Part shown: positions 17,265 to 26,457 of the stretch, one piece after another
Numbering within the stretch: position 1 is the first letter of the stretch
Layout: each line of letters starts with the position of its first letter
Assembly (NCBI GenBank): GCA_003165315.1
Contig: PLSX01000206.1
Location: 26,779 to 80,556 of the forward strand
Direction of reading: 5' to 3'
Source: Acidobacteriota bacterium
GTDB lineage: Bacteria > Acidobacteriota > Terriglobia > UBA7540
DNA length: 53,778 nt
The notes under the pieces: generated by a model
What the model saw: only the letters and a program-made list of their open reading frames with translations
What the model was told of the DNA's origin: nothing
The model's database searches: none
Made by a program: the position numbers and the translations under genes

Positions 17265-18034
17265 GGTTTTACCTTCTCTCGTTATGAAAATTGGATTTCA
17301 CATCTTGCTTCATACTGATTTCTTATCGAACCGTGCGGCGAAGCCGGAATCTTATGGTGGCTGGCCCCCAAAAGCGCCGGAGCGCCACGGTCGGAAAAAA
17401 GACACCTCATCCGACCACCTCCCTCGGCCACATTTCCCCCAGGGGAGAATGAAAGGGATTCTACACCCCTCCCCGCGGAGAGGGTGTCTCGATACGCCAA
17501 GACGGATGAGGGGTCTTGTGCCCCGCCCGCGTCCCGCAACTGTCAAACTGCTACTGCCTCTCCCGATAGAGCCGCGGGATTTCCAACCGGATTAGCTTCA
17601 ACTCTTTCCCGCAATCTGCCGATACTGATCATGAAGAAGTGTGCCTGCCGCGTTCACAAAATCCCCCCCCTTTAACCGGGGATATCGGCAATTTTCGGCC
17701 TGATGGTGAGAAAATTATTTCGCTAATTTAATTATCCTCCGGCAGAGCCCGGGATCTCCCAACGGATTAGGATGTCGAACAGGAATTGTAGACCATTTTC
17801 GGCTCACTCAGTTGGGTCTTTGCACTGGAATGGGATCGGTTTTCCTGGGGTGAAACCAGACGCGACCCAAACACATTTCGGATGGGGTATCCAAGCGGGC
17901 GTCTCTCCAGTATCATGTGGGGTTCCGGCCCACCCATCGTCGCCGATGCGGCGACGGGAGAATTTGTCCCCGGATGTTAAGGACAAGAGAACCTTGAAAG
18001 TCGAAACGGCAATAAGCGAAGAATCGAAGGTCGC
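17265..18034. other. long spacer with repeats, no supported gene
   Basis: It contains a G/C hairpin-like tract around 17455-17495 (CACCCCTCCCCGCGGAGAGG), a C7 run near 17666 and the direct repeat described at 17559-17775. Short frames here show no ribosome binding site or family resemblance. Confidence 0.5.
17559..17775 (+). repeat. imperfect direct repeat, two copies
   Basis: About 37 bases near 17561-17597 and again near 17740-17775 share AGAGCC, CGGGAT, TCC, AAC and CGGATTAG in the same order with a few changes. The copies are about 178 bases apart, upstream of the MBL-fold gene. Confidence 0.5.
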
Positions 18035-19120
18035 GTGCTTTTGATGCACAGAATCGCCGGGGTAAATGTCGATGGTCGGCTGCCTTTATGGCTTCGGGTG
18101 AATCCCGGCTCTGCTTGGCAGCGGCGATTGTTTCCCGGAATCCGCATCCCGTTACTTTCCTCCATCCTGGGGCTCCTGGCGATAACCTTCGTCTTGATGC
18201 ACGCCACGCGCGGGCTGTCTTCCTCCGTCCTGCTTTACCATGTCGAGGAGGTAAAGCCCAAAGTTTTCGTGTGGACTCCGGACGACGTGATCAACCAGGA
18301 TTGTGACCCCCTCTACTCCCGGCCGGCGACGGCGGGATTCATCATCACCACGCAGGGTGTCGTGGTGGTGGATACCTCCAACAGCCCCATGAATGCACGC
18401 GACCTGCTCTATGAAATTCGCCAGCGCACGGATCTGCCCATTCGCTTCGTCATCAATACCAGTTCGGCGCCAGACCACATCCTGGGGAACGAAGTCTTTA
18501 CTGATGAGCAAGCGACGGTGATTTCCACCAAGGCAGCCCAGGCGGAAATGCAACAGTACCGGCAGGATCTTCTTAACCGTATGCACGGCGAAGAGGGCTG
18601 GAGGCTTCAGGCGCGCATGCGGGGCTTTCACATAACCCCTTCCACGCAAACCTTTGATGGAGAGATGTCACTCAATATCGGCGGCCAGGAGATTCGAATG
18701 GCCACCCTGCTGCGCGGCGACGCTTCTCCCGAGGACGCCATCGTCTACCTGCCTGCCGCCAAGACTCTTTTCCTGGGCGAGCTCTTCGATAACCAATATT
18801 TTCCGCGCATCGGTTCGCGCGACATTCATCGCTGGATCGAAGTGTTGCGGCAGGTGGAAGGCTGGGACGTCGATACCTACGTCCCCGGTCACGGCGCTCC
18901 TGGCACCAAGAAGGATGTGGCGGATTTTCGCAAGTTTCTGGAATGGACTTTGGCGCAGGTGGAGATGCGTCTGAAGCAGGGACAATCCGCCGTAGATGTG
19001 AAGAATGGCCTTTATCTTCCCCGAATCTACAGATGGCACGCCCCCGATTTGGCGCCGGATACCGTGGCCGATATTTGCCGCCAGCTCGCCCCGCCGCCGC
19101 CCCTGCCTTCGTTCCCATAA
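18035..19120 (+). CDS. metallo-beta-lactamase-fold protein with degenerate metal site
   Basis: A 361-residue protein with one N-terminal membrane anchor (about 38-58) and an MBL fold. The fold is visible from GFIITTQGVVVVDTSNSP (101-118), NTSSAPDHILGN (141-152), the IVYLP/TLFLGELF strands (236-251) and TYVPGHGAPG (281-290). Compared with the active family motif THxHxDH, residues 142-148 read TSSAPDH, so the first two His ligands are Ser and Ala. The third His (around GDA, 228-230) is missing, and the Asp ligand of GDL is Glu249. Only DH and the final PGHG remain. It may bind metal poorly or serve as a non-enzymatic receptor. The first ATG lacks a strong ribosome binding site; a start a few codons later is possible. 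Confidence 0.85.
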   Translation: MLLMHRIAGVNVDGRLPLWLRVNPGSAWQRRLFPGIRIPLLSSILGLLAITFVLMHATRGLSSSVLLYHVEEVKPKVFVWTPDDVINQDCDPLYSRPATAGFIITTQGVVVVDTSNSPMNARDLLYEIRQRTDLPIRFVINTSSAPDHILGNEVFTDEQATVISTKAAQAEMQQYRQDLLNRMHGEEGWRLQARMRGFHITPSTQTFDGEMSLNIGGQEIRMATLLRGDASPEDAIVYLPAAKTLFLGELFDNQYFPRIGSRDIHRWIEVLRQVEGWDVDTYVPGHGAPGTKKDVADFRKFLEWTLAQVEMRLKQGQSAVDVKNGLYLPRIYRWHAPDLAPDTVADICRQLAPPPPLPSFP

Positions 19121-19232
19121 TGAAGTGGGGGTGTCCGGTCACCCTTTGATGACTTTAAGCTGTCTAGTCAATATGCCGGGTCAGGCGGGGTCCGTTGCAC
19201 CTTAACCGAGGATTCAGCACCTTTCCCCAGGC

Positions 19233-20210
19233 TTAGATTCCCATGGCGATGCAAAGCGCTGCGGCATCACCAATGCTCTCGCCAAGTTCAGCAGGAACCA
19301 CCTGGCAGGTTTGTGCGGGCAGTTCCAGTGCTTCCCGCCGGATGACACGGCGAGCGGGTTCAAGCAGCAGATCACCAAGGCGCATGGCCAATCCGCCAAT
19401 TACAATTCGATCCGGATTCAACAGGTCGACCAGGATTGCCAGCACGATTCCCAGCTTCTCGCCGGTTGCCTCCAATACTTCCAGCGCCACCTTATCGCCG
19501 CGCTTGGCCGCAGTGCCGATGTCCTTCGCAGTGATGGGGCCCCCGGCTTTATATAGCTTAGACAACAGGGTTGGGCGCTTCTTCTTGAGCGCCGCCGCCA
19601 CAGCTTCCTGCGCCACCTGCGCCATACCGCCGCCGCTTGCCCAGCCTTCCGCCGAACCTTTCTTGTTGTGGCCCATGGGCCCGGTTTTCGTCAGGCGAAG
19701 GTGACCAACTTCGCCTGCCAGGTCGTTCGAGCCGCGGTAGAGCCGGCCGTCGGTAATGACACCCGCGCCCAGCCCCGTGCCCATGGTCAGGAACACCATA
19801 TTCGTGCTGCCCTTGCCCCCGCCGAATCGATGTTCGGCAACCGCTCCGGCATTGGCATCATTTTCGATCAGGCACTCGGCCTTGAATTCGTTTTCCAGGA
19901 TCGCCTTGATGGGCACATCATCCCAGGTGGAGAGATTGGGCGGCCGCTGGATGATTCCCTTGATACGGTCCAGCGGACCTCCGCAACTCACACCTAGACG
20001 CGCGATTGTACTGATGTCCACGCCCTGTTCCGCCAGCATTTCATGTATCCCTGACTTGATCAGTCCCACAGCCCTATCCGGCCCCTGGGCAGGGCGCGTG
20101 GGAAACTCCTTGCGGGCAATTACCACCGGAGGGGCTAAGGAAAGCAATACTGCAGTCTTGGTGCCGCCAATGTCGATACCGACTAACAGCTTCTTTTCAG
20201 AGTTTTGCAA
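19233..20210 (-). CDS. ROK-family sugar kinase
   Basis: A 325-residue cytosolic kinase. The N-terminal ATP phosphate motif LVGIDIGGTKTAVLL (9-23), ENDANAGAVAEHRFG with the catalytic Asp, and MGTGLGAGVITDG are all present, as in glucokinase or N-acetylmannosamine/fructose kinases of the ROK family. The usual zinc-binding cysteine cluster (CxCGxxGCxE) is absent: the corresponding stretch reads GHNKKGSAEGWASGGG. Glucose kinase activity is plausible but the sugar cannot be fixed. It is transcribed toward the MBL-fold gene. Confidence 0.9.
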   Translation of the reverse strand: MQNSEKKLLVGIDIGGTKTAVLLSLAPPVVIARKEFPTRPAQGPDRAVGLIKSGIHEMLAEQGVDISTIARLGVSCGGPLDRIKGIIQRPPNLSTWDDVPIKAILENEFKAECLIENDANAGAVAEHRFGGGKGSTNMVFLTMGTGLGAGVITDGRLYRGSNDLAGEVGHLRLTKTGPMGHNKKGSAEGWASGGGMAQVAQEAVAAALKKKRPTLLSKLYKAGGPITAKDIGTAAKRGDKVALEVLEATGEKLGIVLAILVDLLNPDRIVIGGLAMRLGDLLLEPARRVIRREALELPAQTCQVVPAELGESIGDAAALCIAMGI

Positions 20211-20447
20211 TGTCGGTCTCCTGTTCTATGGTATTCCACGCGCCGCTGCGTAACTTAGTTTGGAGAACGTCTCCGTTGCGCCGCGCCCGCCTTTTCTTAA
20301 ATGCACCGGCATCATACTTGACTTGTTGAAGATGGTTCAATAACGTTTCCGCGAACGGGTTCCAGGCTCGTCGCCATCCGCCGGCGTTGGGCAGCGCACA
20401 CGCCTGAAAGTCAACGGAAGACGCGGTGCCGCTGATGGGGTGAAAAT

Positions 20448-22535
20448 ATGAGTCGCAAGGTGATTGGGTTCGCGGCAGGAGTAACCGCATTCATCGTGGG
20501 CTGGCTCATGATCGACCAGCTCACGGCCATCGTGCCCGCGTGGCCACCCCCTAAATTGGATTACGCCAGTACCGTGCACCCCCAACCGGGAGATGTCCCG
20601 TTCTGCAAGACTCCCATCGCCCCAACCTATGATGATCGGCGGCGGATGTTCATCGCCTGGGCCTCCCGGCAACCCACCTCCAATGAAAGCGGCGGCGTGA
20701 TGACCGACCTGATCAAGCTGGAGTCAGGCACGATCAAAACCGTTTCCACCGGTCCTCTGAAAGACGCGCTGGACTTCGTGAACGCTCGCAAAGACCCCGC
20801 TGATTTCACCGTGGCGTATCTTGTCCGGCTCTATTACCTGCACCATGCTGATGGCGCTTTGGGAGTTGCCGAGGCCGATGCGTTACGGAAAACACTCCTT
20901 GGCTACAAATACGCGCTGGATGAGCCTGGGCAGTCGGCGACGGAAATGTGGACCGAAAACCACCAGATTTTGAGCCATGGATCTGATTACCTTGTGGGCC
21001 AGATCTTCCCGGACGACGTGTTCACGAACGATGGGAGAAAGGGACGGGCACATGAGGAAAAGGCGCGCGCCCTGGTCTTGCGCTGGCTGAATTACCACCT
21101 GCGCACGGGAACCGCCGAATGGGACTCCGTCCCATACTCGGTGATGGACCTTGCCGCGCTTTTGAATCTGGTGGAGTTCGCAGGCGACCCGGACGTTCAA
21201 ATCCGATCCACCATGATGGTGGATACGATTCTCTTTGATGCAGCCGTCAATTCTTTTTATGGTCAGTTTGGCACCTCCCATGGCAGGGCCACTACCTCAA
21301 TGATTCGCAGCGCCGTGGGCGACAGTCTCCTGACCTTCCAAACATTGGCCTTTGGGTATGGGCGGTATCAGTCCATTGACATGGCCACGACAATGCTGGT
21401 GACGGGGCATCGTTACACTCCGCCCCCTGTTCTTCAAGCCATTGGCCTCGACATGCCAGAGGAATCCCTCAACTTTGAGCGCCACTCGATTCCATTGAAT
21501 GCCGAGGCCGCAGCCCGGTTCGGACTGAGCTTAACGAATGTCAAGGACTTTGAGATCTTCTGGGGCATGGGGGCATTCACCAATCCCGCCGCCATCAATT
21601 TGACCTTTGACGCGATTGATAAATATCACCTTTGGTACTACAAGGAATTTCAACCCTTAATGAAAATAGGTAGGGCGCTGAGGCCTTTGGGGCTTCTTCC
21701 CCTTGCGAGCCACCTGCTGCGGCCAGACGCCAATGGCGCCCTGATGTCAGAGGTCAACAAAGTTACGTATCGCACCCCCGATGGAATGCTCTCCACTGCA
21801 CAAGACTATCGACCTGGTGAACAAGGGTTTCAGCAGCACATCTGGCAGGCGACGCTTGGACCCTACGCCGTGGTTTTTGCCACCAACCCCGGATCATATG
21901 ACTTGGGAGAGGGCCCCGGATATTGGACGTCCAATGGCCGAATGCCGCGTAATGCTCAATATCGCAATGTGCTGATTTCGATTTACAACATTGACCGCCA
22001 TGTAGCGCCGGGCGGGCTGGAAACTCCTCCTTACGGTTTCACGCATGCCTACTTCCCCAAGTGGGCGTTCGATGAGGTTGTGGAGACACCATCGGCGGCG
22101 GGGGGAGGTTGGGTATTTGGCCGCGTGGGCGATGGATACGTGGGCCTTTACTCCCATCTTGCCTATCAATGGGCCACTTCTGGACCCGAGGCCGGGCAGG
22201 AGATTGGCGCTCCAGGCTTGCAAAACATCTGGATTTGCCATCTGGGGCGCAAGGTCACGGACGGTTCGTTCGCGTCCTTTGTTGAGAAGGTCTCGAATGC
22301 CCCGATCGGAGTCAAAGGAGTGCGGGTAACATATGACGTCCCAGGGACAGGTGAGCTGAAGTTCGGGTGGACGGGTCCCTTGACAGTCGACGGCAAGGTC
22401 ATCATGCTCACTGGCTACCCTCGCTGGTTCAATCCTTATGCCCACGTTGACTTCGACTCAGACCAACTCCATATTGATTTCAAAGGGCACGTTCTGGATA
22501 TGGATTTTGTGAAGGGGACGCGCACTTTACATTGA
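20448..22535 (+). CDS. large uncharacterised membrane-anchored protein, possible alpha/alpha-toroid
   Basis: A 695-residue protein with an N-terminal signal or anchor (residues 4-24). I do not recognise a characterised family. The first half is helical with motifs WTENHQILSHGSDYLVGQ, YLVRLYYLHHADG, EWDSVPYSVMDLAALLNLVE and SFYGQFGTSHGRA, in the style of alpha/alpha-toroid polysaccharide lyases and heparinase II/III-like proteins. The second half (from about 430) is rich in strands and aromatic residues (YWTSNGRMPRNAQYRNVLIS, GGWVFGRVGDGYVGLYSH), like the beta-sandwich that follows the toroid in those enzymes. A carbohydrate-active or terpene-type lyase is possible; this is fold-level inference only. 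A cupin gene follows after 59 bases. Confidence 0.75.
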   Translation: MSRKVIGFAAGVTAFIVGWLMIDQLTAIVPAWPPPKLDYASTVHPQPGDVPFCKTPIAPTYDDRRRMFIAWASRQPTSNESGGVMTDLIKLESGTIKTVSTGPLKDALDFVNARKDPADFTVAYLVRLYYLHHADGALGVAEADALRKTLLGYKYALDEPGQSATEMWTENHQILSHGSDYLVGQIFPDDVFTNDGRKGRAHEEKARALVLRWLNYHLRTGTAEWDSVPYSVMDLAALLNLVEFAGDPDVQIRSTMMVDTILFDAAVNSFYGQFGTSHGRATTSMIRSAVGDSLLTFQTLAFGYGRYQSIDMATTMLVTGHRYTPPPVLQAIGLDMPEESLNFERHSIPLNAEAAARFGLSLTNVKDFEIFWGMGAFTNPAAINLTFDAIDKYHLWYYKEFQPLMKIGRALRPLGLLPLASHLLRPDANGALMSEVNKVTYRTPDGMLSTAQDYRPGEQGFQQHIWQATLGPYAVVFATNPGSYDLGEGPGYWTSNGRMPRNAQYRNVLISIYNIDRHVAPGGLETPPYGFTHAYFPKWAFDEVVETPSAAGGGWVFGRVGDGYVGLYSHLAYQWATSGPEAGQEIGAPGLQNIWICHLGRKVTDGSFASFVEKVSNAPIGVKGVRVTYDVPGTGELKFGWTGPLTVDGKVIMLTGYPRWFNPYAHVDFDSDQLHIDFKGHVLDMDFVKGTRTLH

Positions 22536-22594
22536 CGGAAGGGCTTACTGTTGGTTGGCGCATTGTGCCAAACGGCTAAGAAGAGAGGTATTCG

Positions 22595-23017
22595 ATGATG
22601 CTTACAAGAAGAGATTTGGGCTTGCTGGCTGCCGCCCTGGCTGTACCACAGGCTTCAATTGCACAGGGCGCGCCCTTGTCCAGCAAGGCATATCCGTATG
22701 AGGAAATGCCCGTACACAAGAATGGTGAAAATGAATTCCGCTCGGTGCTTGCCGGCCAACTCCACGACGGCTGCCTGCTGAAAGTGCACCAGACCCGCCT
22801 GGGCCCGGAGGGAATGCCACACCCACCGCATCACCATCTGCATGAGGAGATGTTCCTGGTCAGAGAAGGAATGCTCGAGGTGACGATCAGCGGGAAGTCC
22901 ACCCGCTTGGGGCCCGGCTCTGTGGCTTTCGTCGGATCCAACGACGAACACGGAGTCCGCAACCCGGGAACGACTCCTGCCGAATATTTTGTTCTGGAAC
23001 TCGGTAACGATGCTTAG
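22595..23017 (+). CDS. exported cupin-domain protein
   Basis: A 140-residue single-domain cupin with an RR-containing signal (TRRDLGLLAAALAVPQA), so possibly Tat-exported. Cupin motif 1 is clear as HPPHHHLHEEMFLVREG (metal ligands His and Glu), and motif 2 as GSNDEHGVRNPG. Small exported cupins may be isomerases, dioxygenases or binding proteins; none can be chosen here. GAGAGG lies eight bases before the first ATG. It probably shares a transcript with the 695-residue protein upstream. Confidence 0.88.
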   Translation: MMLTRRDLGLLAAALAVPQASIAQGAPLSSKAYPYEEMPVHKNGENEFRSVLAGQLHDGCLLKVHQTRLGPEGMPHPPHHHLHEEMFLVREGMLEVTISGKSTRLGPGSVAFVGSNDEHGVRNPGTTPAEYFVLELGNDA

Positions 23018-23142
23018 TCCTCAGATTAAGCAGATGCAAATTCTGCCCACTTGGCTTCCAACCACCAGCGATGAGCTAAGGTACCCGCTGATCGCTGATG
23101 ATTGAAAGCTTTTTCATCTGTGAAGTCTGCGTAATCAATAGA

Positions 23143-24498
23143 TCAGGAGGCTTTTGGCAAGTGTGCCAGCGCCTCTTGAATTTTCGCCTGCGGATACTCG
23201 TAATCTAAAAGCTCGCCGGCAAAGTATTTCTCATACGCAGCCATATCAAAATGCCCATGGCCGCTGAGGTTGAAGAGGATCGTCTTCTCCTTGCCCTCTT
23301 CTTTCGCCTTCAGCGCTTCGTCCACCACGCAGCAGATGGCATGGGAGGTTTCCGGTGCCACGATCAAGCCCTCCGCGCGGGCAAAGGTCCGGGCAGCTTC
23401 AAAACACTTCAATTGCGGATAGCTCACCGCTTCCACGATGCCCTCGCGGTGCAGCAGGCTCACGAGAGGGGCCATGCCATGGTAGCGTAGGCCGCCCGCG
23501 TGGATGCCGGGTGGAATGAAGTCGTGCCCCAGCGTATCCATTTTTAATAGCGGTGTCATACCGCTCTTATCGCCGAAGTCATAAGCAAAGATACCCTTTG
23601 TCATCGTGGGGCAGGCGGCGGGCTCCACTCCAATTAAGCGGATGTTCTTGCCCGCTGCCTTTTCTGGAACAAAGGGAAAAGCGATTCCGGCAAAGTTGCT
23701 TCCGCCACCGCAACAGCCAATTACGATGTCGGGGGAGGCTCCGGCAAGTTTCATCTGGGCAATGGCTTCCTGCCCGATTATGGTTTGGTGCAGCAGTACG
23801 TGGTTCAGCACACTGCCAAGCGAGTAGTTTGTGTCCTTGCGGGTGGCCGCGTCCTCCACCGCTTCGCTGATGGCGATGCCCAGGCTGCCCGGAGTGTCAG
23901 GATCTTCGGCAAGAATGTTTCGTCCCGCCTGCGTCAGTTCGCTGGGAGAGGGAACGCACTTCGCGCCCCAGGTTTCCATCATGGTGCGGCGATGCGGCTT
24001 CTGGTAAAAGCTGCACTTCACCATGTAGACCATGCACTCCATGCCAAACACACTGCAAGCGAGCGCGAGCGAACTGCCCCACTGTCCCGCACCGGTCTCA
24101 GTGGTCAGGCGTTTGACCCCAGCAGCCTTGTTGTAATACGCCTGGGCGATTGCCGTGTTGGGCTTGTGACTGCCCGCGGGCGAGACTCCTTCGTTCTTGA
24201 AAAAGATTTTGGCCGGTGTCCCCAGCGCTTTTTCCAGCCGCAACGCGCGGTGCAAGGGCGTGGGCCGCCACAAACGCAGGATGTCGAGCACCGGTTCCGG
24301 GATAGGAATGTTCTGCGCCGCTGTAACTTCTTGCTCAATGAGCGCGTAGGGAAAGATGGCCTCCAGATCGTGCGGTCCCGCCGGCTGTAGCGTGCCGGGA
24401 TGCAACGGTGGTGACATGGGCGAAGGCAGGTCGGGAATTACGTTGTACCAGACTTTGGGAATTTCTCGCTCGGAAAGAAGATAACGATAGTCAGGCAT
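23143..24498 (-). CDS. TrpB-like PLP-dependent enzyme (TrpB2 type)
   Basis: A 451-residue tryptophan-synthase-beta-like protein of the long TrpB2 branch. The PLP lysine lies in [14 protein letters not shown], preceded by WRPTPLHRA and followed by the [10 protein letters not shown] and [13 protein letters not shown] phosphate loops. TrpB2 proteins usually act without the TrpA partner and convert indole or phosphoserine to tryptophan; some roles are unsettled. No other trp gene is nearby. The ATG at 24498 has GGAG seven bases upstream. It is last in an operon after the alcohol dehydrogenase and an exported protein. Confidence 0.93.
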   Translation of the reverse strand: MPDYRYLLSEREIPKVWYNVIPDLPSPMSPPLHPGTLQPAGPHDLEAIFPYALIEQEVTAAQNIPIPEPVLDILRLWRPTPLHRALRLEKALGTPAKIFFKNEGVSPAGSHKPNTAIAQAYYNKAAGVKRLTTETGAGQWGSSLALACSVFGMECMVYMVKCSFYQKPHRRTMMETWGAKCVPSPSELTQAGRNILAEDPDTPGSLGIAISEAVEDAATRKDTNYSLGSVLNHVLLHQTIIGQEAIAQMKLAGASPDIVIGCCGGGSNFAGIAFPFVPEKAAGKNIRLIGVEPAACPTMTKGIFAYDFGDKSGMTPLLKMDTLGHDFIPPGIHAGGLRYHGMAPLVSLLHREGIVEAVSYPQLKCFEAARTFARAEGLIVAPETSHAICCVVDEALKAKEEGKEKTILFNLSGHGHFDMAAYEKYFAGELLDYEYPQAKIQEALAHLPKAS

Positions 24499-24540
24499 AT
24501 AGAGTCTCCATGTGAACAGCAATAGGTTATGTAAATTCAG

Positions 24541-25368
24541 CTAAAAAGGAATGTCGTGCTCATCCAGAAACTGAATTCCCGTGGCAGTAAGCTGGTACGT
24601 GGCCAGGTGGCGTGATGGCTTGCGTTTTTCCTCAACGGCTTGCACGTACTCATCTTCGTTCAGGTGACGGATAATGACCCGATCCTTCAGGAATTCTATC
24701 TTTCCGTCATAGATGTCCTGGCTTTGCCAAAGCGTCTTCAGGTTCTGTCCATCAAATGAATAGAGAACCACAGAAAGGCGCGGTTGGCTCTTACCCGGAC
24801 GGAAACCATAAACGAAAAACCTGAGGTCCTCCCAGGCGAGTTGGGGAAGCATCTCATAATTCAAGTCGGTTCGCGGCACAAAATTTGTAATCGTCACCAG
24901 GTGGCTCTTGCCGCCGCTGCTGGTAAAGATGGCCACCACATTCTGACGGTCAAAGTCTGTCCAGCCCAGGGTGTATCCTGCGCCAATCACCATTTGCCCT
25001 TTCCATGGGTAGGCGAAAGCAGCGGGCTGAGCCACCTCAGGATAATGCAGGAGGGAGAAAACGCTTTCCAATTCGCGGCGCGCTTCCACGTCCGTCGGCG
25101 TGCGGTTTGCCATCCAATCCGACATGTGATCCACCACCAGTTTTTGAATCTGACTGGTGATAGGATCGGCATCCACCAGCATTACGCCCGGAAGCTGCTT
25201 CGCCAGGGCGTTGACTCGCTCGGGTAATGTGGTGGGCGGTGGTGGTGGCGCTTTCTTCTTCCCTTCCGCCATGCCCACCCCCAAAAACAGGATCAGGAGT
25301 GACACGATCTGAAGGTGGAAGAGAACAGATTTTCGAGCCGGCAAACCCATCATGCTGTATACCCTCAT
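24541..25368 (-). CDS. uncharacterised exported protein
   Basis: A 275-residue protein with an N-terminal hydrophobic segment (residues 15-34), a lysine/proline-rich linker (KKKAPPPPPTTLPER) and a mostly beta C-terminal region (PWKGQMVIGAGYTLGWTDFD, FFVYGFRPGKSQPRLSVVLY). No family is recognised. The ATG overlaps the TGA of the alcohol dehydrogenase gene (ATGA), a sign of translational coupling, and the TrpB2-like gene follows after 42 bases. Its role in that operon is unknown. Confidence 0.75.
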   Translation of the reverse strand: MRVYSMMGLPARKSVLFHLQIVSLLILFLGVGMAEGKKKAPPPPPTTLPERVNALAKQLPGVMLVDADPITSQIQKLVVDHMSDWMANRTPTDVEARRELESVFSLLHYPEVAQPAAFAYPWKGQMVIGAGYTLGWTDFDRQNVVAIFTSSGGKSHLVTITNFVPRTDLNYEMLPQLAWEDLRFFVYGFRPGKSQPRLSVVLYSFDGQNLKTLWQSQDIYDGKIEFLKDRVIIRHLNEDEYVQAVEEKRKPSRHLATYQLTATGIQFLDEHDIPF

Positions 25369-26324
25369 GTTCCCATCTCCAGCAGAACTTTCAACGCCGA
25401 AGTTTGGTCCAAATACTCAAAAGCCTCAAGCCCCCGCTCCAGGGGAAATATCCTGGAAATCAGGTATCGAACCGACACGTATTCATGCCGAAGCAAATCC
25501 AGAGCCGGCGCGAAGACCCCGCAACGGGAACCGAGAAGTGTAACCTCATCCACCACCAGTTTGGTGGCGTCAAAGTTTGCAGTACCGTGAAATGTGGATT
25601 TCATCACCACGGTGCCGCGCGGCTCCACCAGGCGCAGGGCTTCAGCCAGTCCATGGGGCGACCCGGTAGTGTCCACCGTGAAGGGAAAGCTGCTAGAGGC
25701 AAGTTTCTCGTCGTCCTTGCTTAAGGCCTTGATGCCCCAGTCACGCGCCATATCCAACTTCCAACCGTGTCGCCCAATCAGTATGACCTGCGCTCCGGCG
25801 TGCTTCAACACCTGGGCCACCAGGAGCCCCAACCGCCCGTCGCCAACAAGGGCCACCCGAGTCCCCGGCGCCAGTGTCATCTGCTCCAGAATTTCACATG
25901 CAGCCGCCACGGGCTCGGTGAAGGTCGCAGCCTGATCAGATATCTCATCTGGCACTACGTGCAAATTCTCGACTGGTAGGGCAACATACTCCGCAAATAC
26001 TCCCGGGCGGTTCACAATTCCCAGCACTGTCCGTTGCGGACAGTGTCGGCCCAATCCCTTTGCGCACCACGAGCAATGGCCGCAGGCAAGGTTAATTTCC
26101 CCCACTACGCGCTTTCCGATCCACTGGGAGTCATCACATTCCACGACACGACCGACGAACTCATGCCCGGGAATGCCGTGGAAGCTCGAATAGCCCTTCA
26201 GGATTTCCCGGTCGGTTCCGCAGATTCCCGCCAGCAAAACTCTTATTAATGCCTCGCCCTGCCCACGTGCGGGCTTCGGCACTTCACGCAGACTCAGTTT
26301 GCCGTCGAAATATAGTGCTTTCAT
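25365..26324 (-). CDS. zinc-dependent medium-chain alcohol dehydrogenase
   Basis: A 319-residue MDR-family dehydrogenase. The catalytic zinc region GICGTDREILKGY with GHEFVGRV, the structural zinc cysteines in CGHCSWCAKGLGRHC (near 82-96), and the cofactor motif VALVGDGRLGLLVAQVLKHA are present. The residues after the second cofactor strand, ILIGRHGWKL, suggest NADP as well as NAD could be used. The substrate is a secondary alcohol, polyol or threonine-like compound; not resolvable. First gene of the three-gene operon that ends with the TrpB2-like enzyme. Confidence 0.9.
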   Translation of the reverse strand: MKALYFDGKLSLREVPKPARGQGEALIRVLLAGICGTDREILKGYSSFHGIPGHEFVGRVVECDDSQWIGKRVVGEINLACGHCSWCAKGLGRHCPQRTVLGIVNRPGVFAEYVALPVENLHVVPDEISDQAATFTEPVAAACEILEQMTLAPGTRVALVGDGRLGLLVAQVLKHAGAQVILIGRHGWKLDMARDWGIKALSKDDEKLASSSFPFTVDTTGSPHGLAEALRLVEPRGTVVMKSTFHGTANFDATKLVVDEVTLLGSRCGVFAPALDLLRHEYVSVRYLISRIFPLERGLEAFEYLDQTSALKVLLEMGT

Positions 26325-26400
26325 TGAAGAGTTTTCAGTTATTCGGTTTCAGTTGTCAGACAAGAATCCTCTACTTCGAATAGCGCCATGCCTAGGGCAC

Positions 26401-26409
26401 AGTATAACA
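26401..26409 (-). promoter_or_regulatory. extended -10 promoter for the dehydrogenase operon
   Basis: On the minus strand TGTTATACT gives an extended -10 (TGn plus TATACT, 5/6). No good -35 lies upstream, as is usual for this promoter class. The leader to the ATG at 26324 would be about 70 bases. Confidence 0.4.
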
Positions 26410-26457
26410 AGCTTACGGTTGTCTGCGGCCGGCACGATGGCTTCTACTCGCCATTGA

